From NCBI GenBank assembly GCA_964386435.1, contig CAYLSV010000037.1, positions 1 through 35,106 of the forward strand: 35,106 nt of DNA, given 5' to 3'. Made by a program: the position numbers and the translations under genes. The DNA comes from CAYLSV01 sp964386435. Its GTDB lineage: Bacteria; Planctomycetota; Phycisphaerae; Tepidisphaerales; Tepidisphaeraceae. The notes below the pieces were generated by a model, which worked only from the letters and a program-made list of their open reading frames with translations, was not told the DNA's origin and searched no databases. This document shows positions 8,901 to 15,834 of the stretch, piece after piece (position 1 is the first letter of the stretch; each line of letters opens with the position of its first letter).

Positions 8901-9731
8901 TCAACTCGCTTCGGTGACTTCAGGCTGCGGATTCGGTGCCTCCCGCTCGCCCGTGGCCGCTTTGAGTTGTCGTACCTCTGCCGGGGTCAGCAGGCGGCTT
9001 TGGGCCGGCTTGAGGTCGCCGAGTTCAAGTGGGCCGAAGCTGACGCGGCGAAGGTCGCGGACCTTGTGGCCAACTTTGGCCAGCATGCGCCGGATCTGGC
9101 GGTTGCGGCCTTCCTTCAGACGGACGGCCAGCACGGTGCGGCCTTGGGCGCGGCGGAGGACTTCGACCTGGGCACCGCGGGTCCGCTTGCCGGGGCTGCC
9201 GCGGCGGTCGACGCGGCCGGTGCGGAGATCGCGGGTGAGGAAAACGCCGCGGGCGAGGGCGTCGAGCGTCTCCTCGCTCACGTCGCCGTCGCAGGTGACG
9301 TGGTAGGTTTTGGCCACGCCGAACTGGGGGTGCGTCAGCTTCTGCGTCAGCGGCCCGTCATTGGTCAGCAGCAGCAGCCCGGTGCTGTCGGCGTCGAGCC
9401 GGCCGACCGGGTAGACGCGGCGGTCGAACGTCGGCGGCAACAAATCGATCGCCAGCCGCTGCGGGCCGACCGCCGTCTGCTGGCCGACGTTGGTGCAGAC
9501 CACCGTCTTGGGCTTGTTCATCAGGATGTAGACGCGCTTGCGCTTCGTCCCGCCGATTTTCACCGGCTCGGTGTCGACCGTCACCGCGTCCTGCTCCGGG
9601 TCGATCAAAATCGGCAGATCACGGCTCACCTGCCCATTGACCGCCACCCGGCCGTCGCGGACCATCTGCTCGATAGCCCGCCGCGACCCAACCCCGGCGG
9701 CGGCGAGAATTTTTTGAATACGCTCTTTCAC
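8901..9731 (-). CDS. rluB: 23S rRNA pseudouridine synthase, RluB/RsuA family
   Basis: A 276-residue enzyme. An S4 RNA-binding domain occupies residues 1-50 (ERIQKILAAAGVGSRR), followed by the RsuA/RluB catalytic domain with YPVGRLDADSTGLLLLTNDG, where Asp113 is the expected nucleophile. Further family motifs are LTHPQFGVAKTY and the C-terminal EGRNRQIRRML. RluB makes pseudouridine at position 2605 of 23S rRNA; the KTY form and the length favour RluB over RsuA, but paralogues are close. The start is GTG 9731, which places the S4 domain correctly; no ribosome site is obvious. The gene stands alone, following the PEP-CTERM gene by 198 bases that contain a strong hairpin. Confidence 0.88.
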   Translation of the reverse strand: MKERIQKILAAAGVGSRRAIEQMVRDGRVAVNGQVSRDLPILIDPEQDAVTVDTEPVKIGGTKRKRVYILMNKPKTVVCTNVGQQTAVGPQRLAIDLLPPTFDRRVYPVGRLDADSTGLLLLTNDGPLTQKLTHPQFGVAKTYHVTCDGDVSEETLDALARGVFLTRDLRTGRVDRRGSPGKRTRGAQVEVLRRAQGRTVLAVRLKEGRNRQIRRMLAKVGHKVRDLRRVSFGPLELGDLKPAQSRLLTPAEVRQLKAATGEREAPNPQPEVTEAS

Positions 9732-9801
9732 AACTGAACCGACAGGTTAGGCGGTCACTTAACCCGTACACGCTCCGTCCGCCCACGCAGCAAGAACACG
9801 A

Positions 9802-9836
9802 CCCGCACCGGTCGGCCATCAACCGACCGGTGCGGG
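9802..9836 (-). terminator. Strong hairpin after the DNRLRE/PEP-CTERM gene
   Basis: CCCGCACCGGTCGG (9802-9815) and its exact complement (9823-9836) form a 14-bp perfect stem with a seven-base loop. It lies about 94 bases past the minus-strand stop at 9930. On the minus strand it is followed by a mildly T-rich stretch rather than a clean T run, so termination is likely but not certain. Confidence 0.55.
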
Positions 9837-9929
9837 AATTGCTACCAAAGGAGGGGCAATGCCAAGGCCGCCGTCTACTGCGGCTCATGCCGGGCGTGCC
9901 GCGAACAGTGCGCCGGTTTCCACCAGCGT

Positions 9930-10646
9930 CTAGTCACGACGACGACGCAGGCCAAGAAGCGTGCCGCCGATCAGAATGAGGCTGGCCGACGTCGGCTCGG
10001 GGACGACGGTCACGAGTTCAAGTGCCGGGGCGGAGATTCCGTCAATATTCTCGGAGCTGCCGAAGCTCACTGTGGACTGACCGTTGTTGTCGCTGGAAAC
10101 CAAGGCGAACGTCACGATGCCGTTCGTGTCGCTGGCCAGGAAGCTGGTCAAGGCGCTGTTGCTCAGCGCGCGCTCGGAGTTCGCCGTTTGGCTGGTGCCG
10201 ATGTCGAAGCTGCCGAGGAGGACCGAAGCAGCCGCGTCGAGTGACGAGCCGTCGGCAACATTGGCCGGGGCATTCAGATAGGTGATGGCCGCCTCGTCGA
10301 AGTTCTCGACCGACTCGTCCGTGATGCCGAACACCTGAACGACTCGCTCCCCGGAAGTGCCAAGATTCTTTTCCGATTCCGTCTCCAAGTCGAAGACGCT
10401 GAAGGTCGCCGAGTCAAGAAACTCACCCGCTGGGATGGCGGGTAAGGAGAACTCGATGAACGACTTACGAATGTTGCTCGACGTGGCATCGTCGCGCACC
10501 CGCAGGCGGTTGTCGTTGAAGCTTGAGCCATCGGCCTGCACCCAAGCATCGTCGTTCAACGTGGCGTTGATGACGGCCGCCTGAGCCGGAACCGTATAGC
10601 CGGCCGCCAACGTCGTCACGGCAACTGCGATAATGATTCTTTGCAT
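9930..10646 (-). CDS. PEP-CTERM protein with DNRLRE/CBM96-like domain
   Basis: A 238-residue secreted protein. A signal peptide (MQRIIIAVAVTTLAAGYTVPAQA) is followed by DDAWVQADGSSFNDNRLRVR, then RKSFIEFSLPAIPAGEFLDSA: this is the pattern of DNRLRE-domain/CBM96-like modules (early Asp, NxxLxVR, then a beta-strand with I-P-x-G). The C-terminus is VPEPTSASL, a hydrophobic segment and GLRRRRD, a PEP-CTERM sorting tail. These modules are thought to bind polysaccharide. The start ATG 10646 is fixed by GGAGGAG four bases upstream and by the signal peptide; the longer upstream frame has neither. A good promoter candidate lies at 10752-10780. Confidence 0.85.
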   Translation of the reverse strand: MQRIIIAVAVTTLAAGYTVPAQAAVINATLNDDAWVQADGSSFNDNRLRVRDDATSSNIRKSFIEFSLPAIPAGEFLDSATFSVFDLETESEKNLGTSGERVVQVFGITDESVENFDEAAITYLNAPANVADGSSLDAAASVLLGSFDIGTSQTANSERALSNSALTSFLASDTNGIVTFALVSSDNNGQSTVSFGSSENIDGISAPALELVTVVPEPTSASLILIGGTLLGLRRRRD

Positions 10647-10751
10647 TGTGCTCCTCCAAAGGGTGATGAGTTTTCGAGCAGATGGTTCACGCCGCGTCAA
10701 GCGAGCCACATCCGCAACTGCTTGGCGGTAACAACCGCCGTTGCCATCAAG

Positions 10752-10780
10752 ATTCTGCATCACGCAGCCGGTCTTGTCAA
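10752..10780 (-). promoter_or_regulatory. Candidate sigma-70-type promoter on the minus strand
   Basis: Read on the minus strand, TTGACA (10780-10775) is followed after 17 bases by CAGAAT (10757-10752). The -35 is a perfect consensus and the -10 matches four of six. It would give the DNRLRE/PEP-CTERM gene a leader of roughly 100 bases. Confidence 0.45.
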
Positions 10781-10895
10781 TCCTCGAACGCAAGACCTTT
10801 GGCCCGTGATGCGGCTAATCGAGGGTGAGGCCCATCTTGAGGTGGGCCGAAGGCGAGGCGTGCGGCACATGTCATGGAAGAAGGACCAACGGCTT

Positions 10896-11558
10896 CTAGA
10901 TTGATCGCAGGTGGGCAACGATGCCATCGGCCTCGAGCCGGTCGGGAGTAACGGCATCCTCGACCCGATAACTGCCGACGCTCGTGCGGCGTAGGCTGGT
11001 CAGGTAGCCGCCGACGCCGAGTAGTTCCCCGAGGTCGCGGGCGAGGCTGCGGACGTAGAAACCCTTGCCGACGGTCATGTCGAGCACGGCGTCGGGCCAG
11101 TCGTACGAGACGACTTCGAGCCGATCGACGCGGGCCGGGCGGGGCTGGATTGTCACCTCCTGCCCGCGGCGGGCGAGGTCGTACGCCCGGCGGCCGCCGA
11201 CTTTTAGGGCGCTGTAGATTGGCGGCGTCTGCGTGATGTCGCCGACGAACGAGGCTGCCGCGGCGCTCACCTGCTCGGGTGACACAGGCCGCACACCGGC
11301 CACCGGCCTAGGCTCACCCTCGGCGTCGTCGGTGTCGGTGGTCGCCCCGAAGCGGACGCCGGCGCGGTAGCCCTTTGCGTCGGCCATCAGGCGGGCCGAC
11401 TGCTTGGTGGNNNNNNNNNNCGGGTCGAGGGTGCCGGCGTGGCCGATCTTGATCCGCGGCCCGCCCGGCCGGCGGGGCGGTAAAAGCCGCTTGATCCGCC
11501 CGACGCACGCCGCCGACGTGAGGCCGATAGGCTTATCCACGATTACCAATCCTTGCAT
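10896..11558 (-). CDS. truB: tRNA pseudouridine-55 synthase, interrupted by an assembly gap
   Basis: Makes pseudouridine 55 in the T loop of tRNA. Visible motifs: MQGLVIVDKPIGLTSA at the start, IGHAGTLDP with catalytic Asp45, TKQSARLMADAKGYRA, TQTPPIYSALKVGGRRAYDLAR, and GFYVRSLARDLGELLG. Directly after HAGTLDP there are ten N; in the family this spot normally holds about a dozen residues (ATGVL and onward to ATK), so more than ten bases are probably missing although the frame happens to stay open. ATG 11558 has AAGGAGG just upstream; a longer open frame lacks support. The repeat protein at 11638 diverges from it, with 79 bases between the starts. Confidence 0.92.
   Translation of the reverse strand: MQGLVIVDKPIGLTSAACVGRIKRLLPPRRPGGPRIKIGHAGTLDPXXXXTKQSARLMADAKGYRAGVRFGATTDTDDAEGEPRPVAGVRPVSPEQVSAAAASFVGDITQTPPIYSALKVGGRRAYDLARRGQEVTIQPRPARVDRLEVVSYDWPDAVLDMTVGKGFYVRSLARDLGELLGVGGYLTSLRRTSVGSYRVEDAVTPDRLEADGIVAHLRSI
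11411..11420. other. Assembly gap (10 N) inside truB
   Basis: Ten undetermined bases immediately after the codons for the catalytic HAGTLDP motif of truB. The fixed size, shared with the gap at 33858-33867, suggests a scaffolding placeholder rather than a measured length. Confidence 0.98.
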
Positions 11559-11637
11559 AGCCTCCTTGTTCACGTTAAACCATAGCAGCACCCGCCCCCA
11601 ACCCGCCCGACCCCGCGTTGATTGAACTGAGACCCCG

Positions 11638-12384
11638 ATGGCCTGGACGAAGGAAACGATTATCAAGGAACTCAAGGCCCTTTATCGCAAAAAAGGGGAG
11701 ATGAGCTACAACCGTCTGGCCAAAAGCCACCAGTCGCTGGTGAGTGCGGCGGCTTACCACTTCGGCAGCTACCGTACGGCCGTGGAGGCGGCGGACATCG
11801 ATTATGCCGCGATCACCCGCCGGCCCCGCTGGACCCGTGATAACATTGTTGAACTAATCCGGGCGGCACAGAAAAAGGGCGAAGATCTGCATTGGTCGGC
11901 CGTCACCAAGCGGGGCGATGAGCTGGGCAAAGCGGCCTTCGCCAGTCTGCAGCCGCGGCTGTTCGGCCGGTGGGATAAGGCGCTGGAGGCGGCGGGGTTG
12001 GAGATCGAAAGCATCAGTCGTTACAAGCGCTGGGACAAGGCATCGATCGTCGAGGCGCTTAAGCAGCGGGCCAAAGCCGGCGACTCGCTGAGCAGCGGCA
12101 CATTGCAGAAGAGCCAGCCGGGGCTGCACGCCGCGGCCGTCCGGTACTTCAGCGGCTACGAGAACGCCCTGCGTGAGGCCGGCATCGACCCTGAGCCGCA
12201 CCGCCGCCGCCGCCGGTGGGACCAAGCGACCGTCATCGCCGGCATCAAGGCGGCGGTCAAAGAAGGCATCCGCCCAAGTGACTCGGAGATGCGTCGCCAT
12301 GACGCCGCCCTTTACGGCGCGGCCGTCCGCCTGTTCGGCAACTTTACCGCCGCCCGAGAAGCCGCAGGCGTGAAGCTGAAGTGA
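11638..12384 (+). CDS. Protein of four tandem DNA-binding-like repeats (homing-endonuclease-associated repeat type)
   Basis: A 248-residue protein built almost wholly from four repeats of about 55-65 residues starting near residues 3, 64, 131 and 193. Each begins with a W-(T/D)-(K/R/Q)-x2-(I/V) helix (WTKETIIKEL, WTRDNIVELI, WDKASIVEAL, WDQATVIAGI), then a G-containing loop, then an A-A-x3-(F/L) helix and the closing (F)G-x-(W/Y/F)-x-x-A-x-x-A-(A/G)-(I/L/V). This resembles the homing endonuclease associated repeat (HNH_repeat) family, usually found beside HNH nucleases and thought to bind DNA. No nuclease domain is present. It could be a stand-alone DNA-binding protein; function is not known. 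Divergent from truB. Confidence 0.75.
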   Translation: MAWTKETIIKELKALYRKKGEMSYNRLAKSHQSLVSAAAYHFGSYRTAVEAADIDYAAITRRPRWTRDNIVELIRAAQKKGEDLHWSAVTKRGDELGKAAFASLQPRLFGRWDKALEAAGLEIESISRYKRWDKASIVEALKQRAKAGDSLSSGTLQKSQPGLHAAAVRYFSGYENALREAGIDPEPHRRRRRWDQATVIAGIKAAVKEGIRPSDSEMRRHDAALYGAAVRLFGNFTAAREAAGVKLK

Positions 12385-12408
12385 AGGCGTCCGCGGCTAC
12401 TTCACGCC
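12367..12408. repeat. Inverted repeat spanning two convergent stop codons
   Basis: GGCGTGAAG (12367-12375) and CTTCACGCC (12400-12408) are perfect 9-bp inverted copies enclosing the stops of the repeat protein (TGA 12382-12384) and the GNAT gene (complement of CTA, 12397-12399). As a result both proteins carry AGVK at or near the C-terminus. The right half matches the flank of the hairpin at 8859-8894. Confidence 0.6.
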
Positions 12409-12858
12409 CGCAACGCTGCTCGTATTCACGTGGATCACCCGCCACATTCGCAAATGCGGGCCGATGTGCTCGATGTCAAACTCGTCGCCGATCGTCACGA
12501 ACCCGTGGCGGAGGTAGAAGCCTGCCGCCGTCGTGCGGGCGTTGCACCACAGCCGCCGCCCGCCCTCATCGGCCGCGACGTACGCGGCGGCGTCGAGGAT
12601 CTTCCCGCCCAAGCCGCGGCCCTGAAAGTCCGGGTGCACGGCCATGCCACGCAGTCTCCAGTCGCCGGGTTGCGGCCCGTCCGGCAGCGACTCGACGTAC
12701 AGACTCGCAACCGCCAGCGGCTCGCCGCCGTCGCGCAGGGCGAGGTGAATGGCCTTGTCGTCGCCCGGCATGATCGACGACTCGAGCGGCCGTCCGGGCC
12801 GCAGCACGAGGTGCCGCAGCGGGCGAACGATCTCGGGTGGGACCCGCTCGATGGTCAT
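12397..12858 (-). CDS. GNAT-family N-acetyltransferase
   Basis: A 153-residue acetyltransferase domain. Motif A is clear: WRLRGMAVHPDFQGRGLGGK (about 67-86), with the QGRGLGG pyrophosphate loop for acetyl-CoA, followed by LWCNARTTAAGFYLRHGF, the usual motif B region. Substrate unknown; the small single-domain form occurs in many amine or protein N-acetyltransferases. Its ATG (12858) overlaps the galE stop by four bases (ATGA), so it is translationally coupled to galE and may act in the same sugar-nucleotide setting, although coupling alone does not prove this. It converges with the repeat protein, leaving 12 bases between stops. Confidence 0.85.
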   Translation of the reverse strand: MTIERVPPEIVRPLRHLVLRPGRPLESSIMPGDDKAIHLALRDGGEPLAVASLYVESLPDGPQPGDWRLRGMAVHPDFQGRGLGGKILDAAAYVAADEGGRRLWCNARTTAAGFYLRHGFVTIGDEFDIEHIGPHLRMWRVIHVNTSSVAGVK

Positions 12859-13853
12859 TTGCGGTAGCCGTTGGGGTGCTTCTCGAACCACTTCCAAGCC
12901 GTCTCGATGATGTCGCCCGGCTCCTTGTACTTCGCCTCCCAGCCCAGCACCTCGCGGGCCTTGGCCGGGTCGGCGTAGAGGGCGATCGCGTCGCCCGCCC
13001 GGCGGGGGCCGTACTCGACCGGGATGTCGCGACCGGTCACGCGGCGGGCTTCCTCGATGATCTCCTTGACCGAGAAGCCCCGCCCGGTGCCCAGGTTGCA
13101 CAGGATCGGTGAGGCGTCGTCGAGCTTCTCCAACGCCTTGATGTGGGCGTCGGCGAGGTCGCTGACGTGGATGTAGTCGCGCACGTTGGTGCCGTCGTCG
13201 GTCGGATAATCGGTGCCGAAGACCGTGATTTTTTCGCGTTGGCCGAGGGCGGTTTCGAGGATCACGGGGATGAGGTGGGTCTCCGGGTCGTGGTCCTCGC
13301 CGAGCCGGCCCTGGGCGTCGCAGCCGCTGGCGTTGAAGTAGCGCAGGGCGGCGTACTTGAACGTCTCGTCGCTGGCGGCGAGGTCGGCCAGTATCTGCTC
13401 GACGTGCCACTTGCTGCGGCCGTAGGGCGAGACGGGCGCCTTCCGCTGATCCTCAGTGATTGGCACGGCTTCCGGGTCGCCGTAGATCGCACAGGTGCTG
13501 CTGAAGACGAACTTCGGCACGCCAACCTCCCGCATCGCCTCCAACACGCCGACGGTGGTGGCGACGTTGTTGTGGTAGTACATGAGCGGCTGTCCCACGC
13601 TCTCGCCGACGTAGGCGTAGGCGGCGAAGTGCATCACGGCGTCGATGCGGTGCTCACGCAGCGTCGCCTTAAATGTGTCAACATCATCCAGATCGGCCCA
13701 CACCGCCGGGACGCCCAGCGCCTCGGCCGCCTCCTTGTGCCCGCGGCCGGCGTTGTCGTAAATCACCGGCGAGAACCCCGCCTCCTTCAACGCCAGCACC
13801 GTGTGCGACCCGATATACCCGGCACCGCCGGCGACGAGGACGTGCTTCGACAT
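12855..13853 (-). CDS. galE: UDP-glucose 4-epimerase
   Basis: A 332-residue extended short-chain dehydrogenase. The NAD site is GGAGYIGSH (9-17); the catalytic set is SST (118-120) with Tyr144 and Lys148 (SPYGRSK). Family blocks ALRYFNASGCD, RDYIHVSDLADAH and NLGTGRGFSVKEI are all present and the length is normal. It interconverts UDP-glucose and UDP-galactose, feeding glycan synthesis; several exopolysaccharide and glycosyltransferase genes lie in this window. ATG 13853 puts the glycine motif at its normal place. Upstream lies the low-complexity inverted repeat at 13901-13964. It leads a two-gene unit with the GNAT gene. Confidence 0.93.
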   Translation of the reverse strand: MSKHVLVAGGAGYIGSHTVLALKEAGFSPVIYDNAGRGHKEAAEALGVPAVWADLDDVDTFKATLREHRIDAVMHFAAYAYVGESVGQPLMYYHNNVATTVGVLEAMREVGVPKFVFSSTCAIYGDPEAVPITEDQRKAPVSPYGRSKWHVEQILADLAASDETFKYAALRYFNASGCDAQGRLGEDHDPETHLIPVILETALGQREKITVFGTDYPTDDGTNVRDYIHVSDLADAHIKALEKLDDASPILCNLGTGRGFSVKEIIEEARRVTGRDIPVEYGPRRAGDAIALYADPAKAREVLGWEAKYKEPGDIIETAWKWFEKHPNGYRK

Positions 13854-13900
13854 GCCGGTAACGTAGCCGCGGCACGGGGTGGTGCAAGCTGCGGGACGAA

Positions 13901-13964
13901 GTTGTTGGTTGCTGGTTGCAGGTTGCTGGTCCGGACCCACAACCGGCAACTACAAACCAGCAAC
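13901..13964. repeat. Low-complexity inverted repeat, GTTGCTGGT type
   Basis: A T/G-rich arm (13901-13930, tandem GTTGCTGGTTGCAGG-like units) is mirrored by an A/C-rich arm (13941-13964) whose complement begins GTTGCTGGTT; about ten bases separate them. It fills the space between the topoisomerase VI A subunit stop (13971) and galE (start 13853). It does not share sequence with the GTAG families. Confidence 0.7.
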
Positions 13965-13970
13965 TCTTGC

Positions 13971-15095
13971 TCAATCCAGCCACTGCTTCTTCTTGAGCTT
14001 CTCGGGCATGTACTGCTCGGTGATGAAGCTGAAGTCCTTGCTGCTGGCCGTCTCCAGCTCCATCTTGACCTTGCTGTCCATCATCTTCTTGATCTCCGCC
14101 TGCCACGGCTTTTTGCCGGCGAACCAGGGGTAGGCGGCGATCTCTTTCAGCCGGCCGATGTCCTTGTCGGAGAGCTCGATGACGTTCGTGAAGTCGAACC
14201 GCTCGCGGTCGAAGGCGCTCATGCCAATAAACCGCGCCGCGGGCACGGCCATGCGCTGGCTCTCGAAGGCGAGGTTGATGCTGCCCTGCTTGAGCACGCT
14301 GTAGATGTAGTAACCCCACGGGTCATTGTCGGCCAGCACATAGACCGGCAGCTTGCGGGTGCCGCTCTTAAGTTCGTTATGCATGCGGTAGATTAACCGC
14401 CGCACACCCCGCGGCGGCTGGCCGCCGCCGTGGATGATCATGCAGTTGTGCTTCTCCCAGAAGCGATCCTGATTGAACCGATTCCAAACCGCCCCTTTCT
14501 CAATGAGCAGGATGTAGTCGGCCGTGCACTTCTTGAACTGCACCATGTGCTGCTCGACGATCGACGGCACGGCCCAGCCGCCGGAACCCATCTTCTGCAA
14601 ATCGATGGTGTCGCCGTTGTCGACAATGGTCATCGGCCCGACCATCGCCCCCTTGTTCTCCGCGTATAAGCCAAGTTCCTCGCGCAGGGCGTTGATGGCC
14701 ACTTCCAGGTCTTCGATGATTGGATCGCTCTCGGCCTGGTCGTCGAACGTGTTCTCGCCAATGCTCTTGCCACGCTCGTTCTTGATCGTGTGTTTGCAGT
14801 GGTAGTACATGTCACGAATGGACGTCGTTTTACCCTGCTCGGCCAGCTCCTTGCATCCGCTGGCGACGAGCATGGTTTGCATGAACTTCTTCGCCTGCGA
14901 GAGGTTGAAAAAGCTCCGCCGCTGCGTGGCGTCGCCCATCGTGATGATCTTCTTCTTCGCGTCGAAGTCGGCGTTGGAGAGCGACCGCGTCGGAATGTCG
15001 AAGCCGGGATCCTCCCCCGACCGCGCATACTTCGCGACGGTCTTGGCCATCGTCTCGAGCTTCTTCGCCGTATCCGGCTTCTTGGTGGCGGGCAT
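13971..15095 (-). CDS. top6A: DNA topoisomerase VI subunit A (Spo11-like)
   Basis: A 374-residue type IIB topoisomerase subunit that cuts both DNA strands. The winged-helix part has TTSIRDMYYHCKHT; by comparison with the Spo11 RDIFY motif, Tyr98 is the likely DNA-linking tyrosine. The TOPRIM domain has YILLIEKGAVWNRF (Glu199) and VYVLADNDPWGYYIY (Asp256 and Asp258, the metal-binding pair, as in archaeal DGDPWG). Also present are IHGGGQPPRGVRR and the Lys-rich end. The length matches archaeal Top6A. ATG 15095 begins two bases after the hepT stop, so it is the last gene of the tight operon top6B-mntA-hepT-top6A. Topoisomerase VI is mainly archaeal and plant and is patchy in bacteria. Confidence 0.92.
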   Translation of the reverse strand: MPATKKPDTAKKLETMAKTVAKYARSGEDPGFDIPTRSLSNADFDAKKKIITMGDATQRRSFFNLSQAKKFMQTMLVASGCKELAEQGKTTSIRDMYYHCKHTIKNERGKSIGENTFDDQAESDPIIEDLEVAINALREELGLYAENKGAMVGPMTIVDNGDTIDLQKMGSGGWAVPSIVEQHMVQFKKCTADYILLIEKGAVWNRFNQDRFWEKHNCMIIHGGGQPPRGVRRLIYRMHNELKSGTRKLPVYVLADNDPWGYYIYSVLKQGSINLAFESQRMAVPAARFIGMSAFDRERFDFTNVIELSDKDIGRLKEIAAYPWFAGKKPWQAEIKKMMDSKVKMELETASSKDFSFITEQYMPEKLKKKQWLD

Positions 15096-15097
15096 GT

Positions 15098-15436
15098 TTA
15101 GTCGATTCCTTCCTGTAACTTCATGTGTTCGATGATCGCCTGCTCGAGTTCGTTCACCCGATCTCCCGCAACTTCTTCGACAAGATCGACCCGGATCGCG
15201 TGATAAGCGTGAACAAGCTTGTTTCGCATCAGGATGATCTGCTTCCACGGTATCAACGGCATGCCGTCTCGCGCTTCTGCTGACAAGCGGTTGGCGGCCT
15301 CGCCAATGATGACAATGTTCCAGATCAGGCAGGTAAGGCGGATTCGTCTGGGCAGTATCGCGTCATCGCGGAGCATCTTGATCTGCTCGATGGCTTCTAG
15401 CATGTGGGTTAGCCGTACGCTGTCATCGAGTGCCAT
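15098..15436 (-). CDS. hepT: HepT-like HEPN toxin (DUF86)
   Basis: A 112-residue all-alpha protein with the HEPN RNase motif R-x4-H-x-Y: RNKLVHAY, Arg71, His76, Tyr78. The rest fits the DUF86/HepT family: HMLEAIEQIK near the start and NIVIIGEAANRLS in the middle. Known HepT proteins are RNases or growth inhibitors neutralised by MntA, which adds AMP to the toxin near the active site. The partner mntA lies 14 bases upstream in the same direction, and the topoisomerase VI A gene starts two bases downstream. All motif residues are intact, so the toxin could be active. Confidence 0.88.
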   Translation of the reverse strand: MALDDSVRLTHMLEAIEQIKMLRDDAILPRRIRLTCLIWNIVIIGEAANRLSAEARDGMPLIPWKQIILMRNKLVHAYHAIRVDLVEEVAGDRVNELEQAIIEHMKLQEGID

Positions 15437-15450
15437 CGTCGTCTCGTCGA

Positions 15451-15834
15451 TTATAAAGGAACCGCGAAGCCAAGATCGCTCACATCATCACCGAAGGCTT
15501 GTTTGCCGGTCGAATGAATTTGCACGTCAAGGCCAAGGTACTCCGTCAGCTCTTGCTCGGCCCCCACCAGATCGAGCATCGACGCGCCAGGCTCATAATC
15601 GACCCAGAGATCCAAATCATCCTCGGGGGAAGGCTCACCGCGTGCCACCGATCCGATCACGCGCACATTCGTCATCTTGTGGCGTTGGGCAACATCCTGG
15701 ATGGCGTTGCGGTGGATGCGTACACCATTGATTGACAACGCATGGTGAAGCCTAGGGGCCTGACGGTAAAGGACGGTGCTAGTCGCACCGGGGTCAACCT
15801 GCTGCTTGACGGGTTGTGAAGCGACGGCGGTCAT
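15451..15834 (-). CDS. mntA: MntA-like nucleotidyltransferase antitoxin
   Basis: A 127-residue minimal nucleotidyltransferase with an exact GSx10DxD active site: GSVARGEPSPEDDLD (Gly61, Ser62, Asp73, Asp75). The C-terminal half (EYLGLDVQIHSTGKQAFGDDV) is typical of the MNT partners of HepT, which inactivate the toxin by AMP transfer. From ATG 15834 it overlaps the top6B stop by four bases (ATGA). That start adds about 35 unmatched residues before the family's normal beginning, so an internal TTG near residue 34 is possible; the four-base overlap makes coupled translation from top6B plausible. Confidence 0.85.
   Translation of the reverse strand: MTAVASQPVKQQVDPGATSTVLYRQAPRLHHALSINGVRIHRNAIQDVAQRHKMTNVRVIGSVARGEPSPEDDLDLWVDYEPGASMLDLVGAEQELTEYLGLDVQIHSTGKQAFGDDVSDLGFAVPL

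Noticed and set aside
10829..10848. Short hairpin (GGCCCA/TGGGCC) downstream of truB
   Set aside because: Only six base pairs and no T tract; too weak to call a terminator.
13862..13895. GTAGCCGCGG-like sequence just before galE, resembling family C
   Set aside because: The head matches but no palindrome follows, so it may be chance.
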